Assembly (NCBI GenBank): GCA_017629415.1
Contig: JAGBXG010000370.1
Span: 1 to 5,486 of the forward strand
Direction of reading: 5' to 3'
Source of the DNA: Pseudomonadota bacterium
GTDB taxonomy: Bacteria; Myxococcota; Bradymonadia; UBA4248
DNA length: 5,486 nt
Positions 5,445 through 5,486 of this stretch are shown here, piece by piece. Below the pieces are notes generated by a model, which saw nothing but the letters and a program-made list of their open reading frames with translations, was not told where the DNA came from and did not search any database. Position 1 is the first letter of the stretch. Each line of letters opens with the position of its first letter. A program made the translations under genes and the position numbers.

Positions 5445-5474
5445 GAAAAATGGGGACCCGCTCCCCCATTTTTC
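5445..5474. repeat. Perfect 11-bp palindrome, possible bidirectional terminator
   Basis: GAAAAATGGGG (5445-5455) and CCCCATTTTTC (5464-5474) are exact complements around an 8-base loop. The A5/T5 tracts at the outer ends are what a bidirectional terminator would carry, but the GC part of the stem is only about 4-6 bp and no gene flanks it inside the window. Bases 5384-5444, between this and the hairpin array, show nothing recognisable. Confidence 0.5.
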
Positions 5475-5486
5475 GTCCCTGCGACA

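Noticed and set aside
5284..5469. Minus-strand open frame of 61 codons at the right end
   Set aside because: It is made of the GC hairpin array and the long palindrome; the peptide only reflects repeat sequence, and no ribosome binding site precedes it.

Overview
The window carries seven genes, all read from the minus strand, separated by short intergenic segments rich in palindromes. The organism looks like a Gram-negative (diderm) bacterium of moderate GC. It encodes the outer-membrane assembly lipoprotein BamD, a second lipoprotein with a lipobox, and an exported Amidase_3 peptidoglycan hydrolase. The HEAT-like protein next to bamD has a terminal pattern I associate with myxobacterial (Myxococcota/deltaproteobacterial) HEAT-repeat proteins, so a Myxococcota-like host is my best guess, held loosely. 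The DUF1703-type ATPase gene belongs to a family that is abundant in gut and rumen bacteria, which hints at a host-associated lifestyle.

Layout in the direction of transcription, from right to left. The right end (5281-5486) has no gene; it holds nested GC-rich hairpins with a shared GGGGC-N3-GCCCC core and one long AT-flanked palindrome. Next come an exported N-acetylmuramoyl-L-alanine amidase (4345-5205) and a conserved 103-residue protein of unknown function (3969-4280), closed by a clear intrinsic terminator (3904-3929). A second unit follows: a HEAT-like repeat protein (3092-3820) and bamD (2299-3087), only 4 bases apart and apparently translationally coupled. The 2010-2298 gap contains palindromic repeats and a 16-base tandem repeat. 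Then come a 65-residue membrane protein (1812-2009) and a 137-residue cysteine-containing lipoprotein (1330-1743), both unrecognised. Another gap (1116-1329) holds a run of three hairpins. The left end is an AAA-ATPase-like/DUF1703 gene (1-1115) that is cut by the window edge and interrupted by an in-frame amber codon.

The amidase, BamD and the lipoprotein all point to cell-envelope work: wall remodelling and outer-membrane assembly. The ATPase gene is accessory and appears decayed. I see no phage, CRISPR, tRNA, rRNA or transposase. I found no convincing new multi-gene system; the most unusual features are the single-codon break in the ATPase gene, the related palindromes shared between gaps, and the unrecognised small membrane protein/lipoprotein pair.
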